Origin: CALFCE01 sp964411665 | GTDB taxonomy: Bacteria > Pseudomonadota > Gammaproteobacteria > Granulosicoccales > Granulosicoccaceae | Assembly: GCA_964411665.1 (NCBI GenBank) | Contig: CAYPMR010000001.1 | Coordinates: forward strand, 94,655 to 158,654 | Length of the DNA: 64,000 bases | Reading direction: 5' to 3' | Shown here: piece by piece, positions 61,839 through 64,000 of the stretch | Numbering within the stretch: position 1 is the first letter of the stretch | Layout: the number at the start of each line of letters is the position of its first letter | Program-made: the position numbers and the translations under genes | Notes under the pieces: generated by a model | Told to the model about the DNA's origin: nothing | Database searches by the model: none | What the model saw: the letters and a program-made list of their open reading frames with translations, nothing else

Positions 61839-62738
61839 ATGAACATAAACTTCAAACAAATCGAGGCTTTCGTTTGGGTAGCTGATCTCGGCAGTTTCCG
61901 GCACGCGGCGGAGCGCCTGAATACAACACAGCCAAATATTTCTACACGGATTTCAAACCTTGAGGAAATGATTGGCGCAAAGGTGATGGAGCGTGACGCA
62001 GGTTCTGTGAGGCTCACCGCCAAAGGCCGGGAGTTACTTGAAGAAGCAAGACATATCATCCGTTCAGCTGAAAAATTTATCGACACTGCCGGCCATTCAC
62101 ACCTAACCGAAAGTACCATCAAACTCGGTGTCACAGAGATGATCGTTCACACCTGGCTACCGGACTGGTTTCGAACTGTGAGTGAGAACTACCCAAACCT
62201 TAAAGTTGAATTGACCGTCGATATGTCTGCGGAATTGAAATCCCCACTGCATTCCCGATCTATCGATATGGCCTTCCAGAACGGGCCGTTCTTACGACAA
62301 ATGAGTGGCTGCGAAAAACTGGGACGGTTTCCCTATGTGTGGGTAGGCGCGCCCGGACTAAAAATTACCCGAGCCAGAAAACCCGGGATAGACGAAATGC
62401 TTGCACAGACAATACTCTCACATGGCAAACAATCCGATCAGTACCAGCAAATTGAAACCTACTTCAGCAAACACAGTAACAAGACACCTAACATCGCTGT
62501 ATCCAACACTATGGCTCCGTGCGTCCATATGGCTGTGCAGGGCATGGGAATTAGCGCTTTGCCAGCAGCTATAGCCAGACCATATATCGCTAATGGAAGT
62601 TTGAAAACTGTTAAGTTCACATGGGTGCCCAAACCACTTGATTTTTTTGCTCGCTATGACTCGCTGACAGCATCACCCGTGGTCATTGAACTCGCTAAAA
62701 TGGCTAAAGATACTTCAACGTCATACCAAAAGAGTTAA
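61839..62738 (+). CDS. LysR-family transcriptional regulator
   Basis: A 299-residue LysR: N-terminal winged helix (MNINFKQIEAFVWVADLGSF, RHAAERLNTTQPNISTRISN, LEEMIGAKVMERDAGSVRLT) and a periplasmic-binding-like effector domain (TIKLGVTEMIVHTWLPDWF, IDMAFQNGPF, VQGMGISALPAAIARPY). Divergent from the hydantoinase operon, so probably its activator; the ligand may be a hydantoin or amino acid derivative (inference). Confidence 0.92.
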   Translation: MNINFKQIEAFVWVADLGSFRHAAERLNTTQPNISTRISNLEEMIGAKVMERDAGSVRLTAKGRELLEEARHIIRSAEKFIDTAGHSHLTESTIKLGVTEMIVHTWLPDWFRTVSENYPNLKVELTVDMSAELKSPLHSRSIDMAFQNGPFLRQMSGCEKLGRFPYVWVGAPGLKITRARKPGIDEMLAQTILSHGKQSDQYQQIETYFSKHSNKTPNIAVSNTMAPCVHMAVQGMGISALPAAIARPYIANGSLKTVKFTWVPKPLDFFARYDSLTASPVVIELAKMAKDTSTSYQKS

Positions 62739-62926
62739 CTAAATTTGAAGATAATTGACTATAGTGTTCATACCAGTTCGTTCTTTCCCCGTTTTAGCCT
62801 AACTGTGTGTTTCGGGATAGCGCTGCATTTCTTATATATCGTTCCGGTAAACATGCCTGTTTTCAAAGTAGCGTTGAATACAAAGTAAGTACAAATTGCA
62901 AAATTCAAAACTAGAGGAAATTTACT

Positions 62927-63307
62927 ATGCCATTTACCCAAATCTCGCTTCTTAAAGGCAAATCCCTGGATTACCGCCGTAACTTAATGGAAGAAGTTTA
63001 CCTGGCGATGCGGGAATCAATAAATATTCCTGAAAATGATCGCTTCGCGACAATCACTGAACTTGAAGACGGTAATTTTAATAACAGTGGCGACTACCTG
63101 GACATCAATCGTTCGGACGATATTGTATTCATACAAATTACTTTGAACGGTGGCCGGACAACGGACAAGAAAAAGGCGCTTTACGCAACGATCGCGGAAC
63201 GCTTACACACAAACCTCGGCATTCGAAAAGAAGATGTGGTGATAAGCCTGTTAGAGATCTCGCCGGAAGACTGGTCGCTTGGAAACGGTGAAGCTCAATA
63301 TGCCTGA
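62927..63307 (+). CDS. Tautomerase-superfamily protein
   Basis: A 126-residue protein starting MPFTQISLLKGKSLDYRRNL, with Pro right after Met as in 4-oxalocrotonate tautomerase-like enzymes, where the N-terminal proline is the base. Further signatures DIVFIQITLNGGRTTDKKKA and REDVVISLLE (KEDVVIS). Probably acts on a small keto/enol substrate. Same strand as LysR, 188 bp behind it. Confidence 0.85.
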   Translation: MPFTQISLLKGKSLDYRRNLMEEVYLAMRESINIPENDRFATITELEDGNFNNSGDYLDINRSDDIVFIQITLNGGRTTDKKKALYATIAERLHTNLGIRKEDVVISLLEISPEDWSLGNGEAQYA

Positions 63308-63427
63308 CAAGTGCTGCCAGACTGCGCGCTAATCGGCGACTTAAATTCGTGACAGTGTACAATCCGTTTAGGCAGAAAATTCTGAGTAGAGACCACTTTT
63401 ATAACCAAGCCCATAAAGAAAAAGAAA

Positions 63428-63874
63428 ATGAGCAAAATACGTATTAAAAAAACTCTCACGCAGTTTGCGATTCTCATGAGCCTTTTTTTTGGAATGGCAA
63501 ACGCGAGTTTTTCTAATACTCCCCAAACACACGATGTGCCCGCGTTTCACAATGATGATGGATTAGGGTTACTTCAAGATTGTACGTTTATGAAAGCCAG
63601 GGCAATTGGCACTATTACCGATATTCCTACAACTGTTGCAGGAAGATCGGTCGGATGTATAACTTCAATAAAGAGCGTTGCGCAGCTTCTTTTTAGCCTA
63701 CAACAATCAGCAAACCCATCAACAAGCTGCCTGCCATCGGCCGAACTGGATTGGTTAAGTGTACTCAACTTTGTTATTGACTATATGGAAAAACAACCCA
63801 AAGATAGTCTCTCAACCAAACCGTATGGTGTGTGGATTAACGATTCACTACGTGAAAAATATCCGTGTAAATAA
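63428..63874 (+). CDS. Exported Rap1a/Tai-like protein
   Basis: A 148-residue protein with a signal peptide (FAILMSLFFGMANA). The mature part has the pattern of Rap1a/Tai immunity-like proteins: one cysteine near the start (LLQDC), one in SVGC, a CLPSAELDWLSVLNFVIDYM segment and the end WINDSLREKYPCK. Such proteins protect against type VI amidase effectors, but many relatives have unknown jobs. No T6SS genes are near. Confidence 0.55.
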   Translation: MSKIRIKKTLTQFAILMSLFFGMANASFSNTPQTHDVPAFHNDDGLGLLQDCTFMKARAIGTITDIPTTVAGRSVGCITSIKSVAQLLFSLQQSANPSTSCLPSAELDWLSVLNFVIDYMEKQPKDSLSTKPYGVWINDSLREKYPCK

Positions 63875-63936
63875 TAGAACTATTTTCTTGTCTAACAACG
63901 TAATTTGCTCTCACGCCCCATGACCGGCACTTAATA

Positions 63937-63954
63937 GACCCTGGATCCAGGGTC
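63937..63954. promoter_or_regulatory. Perfect 18-bp palindrome
   Basis: GACCCTGGATCCAGGGTC, completely self-complementary, 60 bp behind the Rap1a/Tai-like gene. May be an operator, a terminator hairpin without U-tract, or a chance element. Confidence 0.45.
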
Positions 63955-64000
63955 CAATTGACCGACAGACAACAAAGGGTCGATAGCACACATTCCTTTT

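Overview
The window looks like chromosome of a free-living, probably marine gammaproteobacterium. This is inferred from three things. The housekeeping order mutS - pncC (cinA C-terminal type) - recA - recX - alaS - lysC - csrA - tRNA-Ser - tRNA-Arg is a classic gammaproteobacterial arrangement, as is nadK - recN - bamE / rnfH - ratA / smpB. A 'dedicated' proteobacterial sortase system (histidine kinase, response regulator, VIT/vWA sortase target, class GN sortase) is typical of marine gammaproteobacteria. Methylated-amine and hydantoin-type catabolic operons sit at both ends. I cannot name the genus from sequence alone; a Granulosicoccus-like relative would fit.

Layout. 1-6038: a LysR regulator (cut by the window edge) faces a tight three-gene operon of an MttB-family methyltransferase homologue, an old-yellow-enzyme/Fe-S/FAD oxidoreductase and a thiamine-diphosphate enzyme. 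6640-8967: a large exported protein with four regular repeats of about 77 residues. 8968-14535: an AT-rich accessory island. It starts with scars (a metallo-beta-lactamase-fold tail and a winged-helix fragment), continues with an OLD-family ATPase/TOPRIM nuclease and three HEPN-like proteins, and contains a well-formed integron attC site right behind the last HEPN gene. This is the best candidate for an undescribed defence system.

14536-24791: M24 peptidase, HerA-like ATPase, ABC exporter pair, glutaryl-CoA dehydrogenase, NADPH-dependent FMN reductase, Tat-exported DUF882 murein peptidase, homoserine dehydrogenase. 24949-32012: the sortase system plus a small DUF4864 exported protein. 32051-37241: folD, a lipoprotein, an Hsp20 protein, glucokinase, two tRNAs, csrA. 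37735-49427: lysC to mutS, with two extra genes (a coiled-coil exported protein and a DUF4344 metallopeptidase lipoprotein) inserted into the conserved order. 49564-54073: nadK, recN, bamE, rnfH, ratA, smpB.

54125-55466: a DMT transporter gene, then a decayed second copy of the smpB 3' end and a transposase-like tail, which is the footprint of an insertion event. 55467-63874: an SDR, a FAD-dependent amine oxidase-like enzyme with the two hydantoinase/oxoprolinase subunits in one operon, a divergent LysR regulator, a tautomerase and a Rap1a/Tai-like exported protein.

A genome-style feature runs through the whole window. Many intergenic regions, and at least one gene (bamE), carry one fresh-looking tandem duplication of 11-18 bp. 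Assignments were made by reading motifs by eye; no database search was run.
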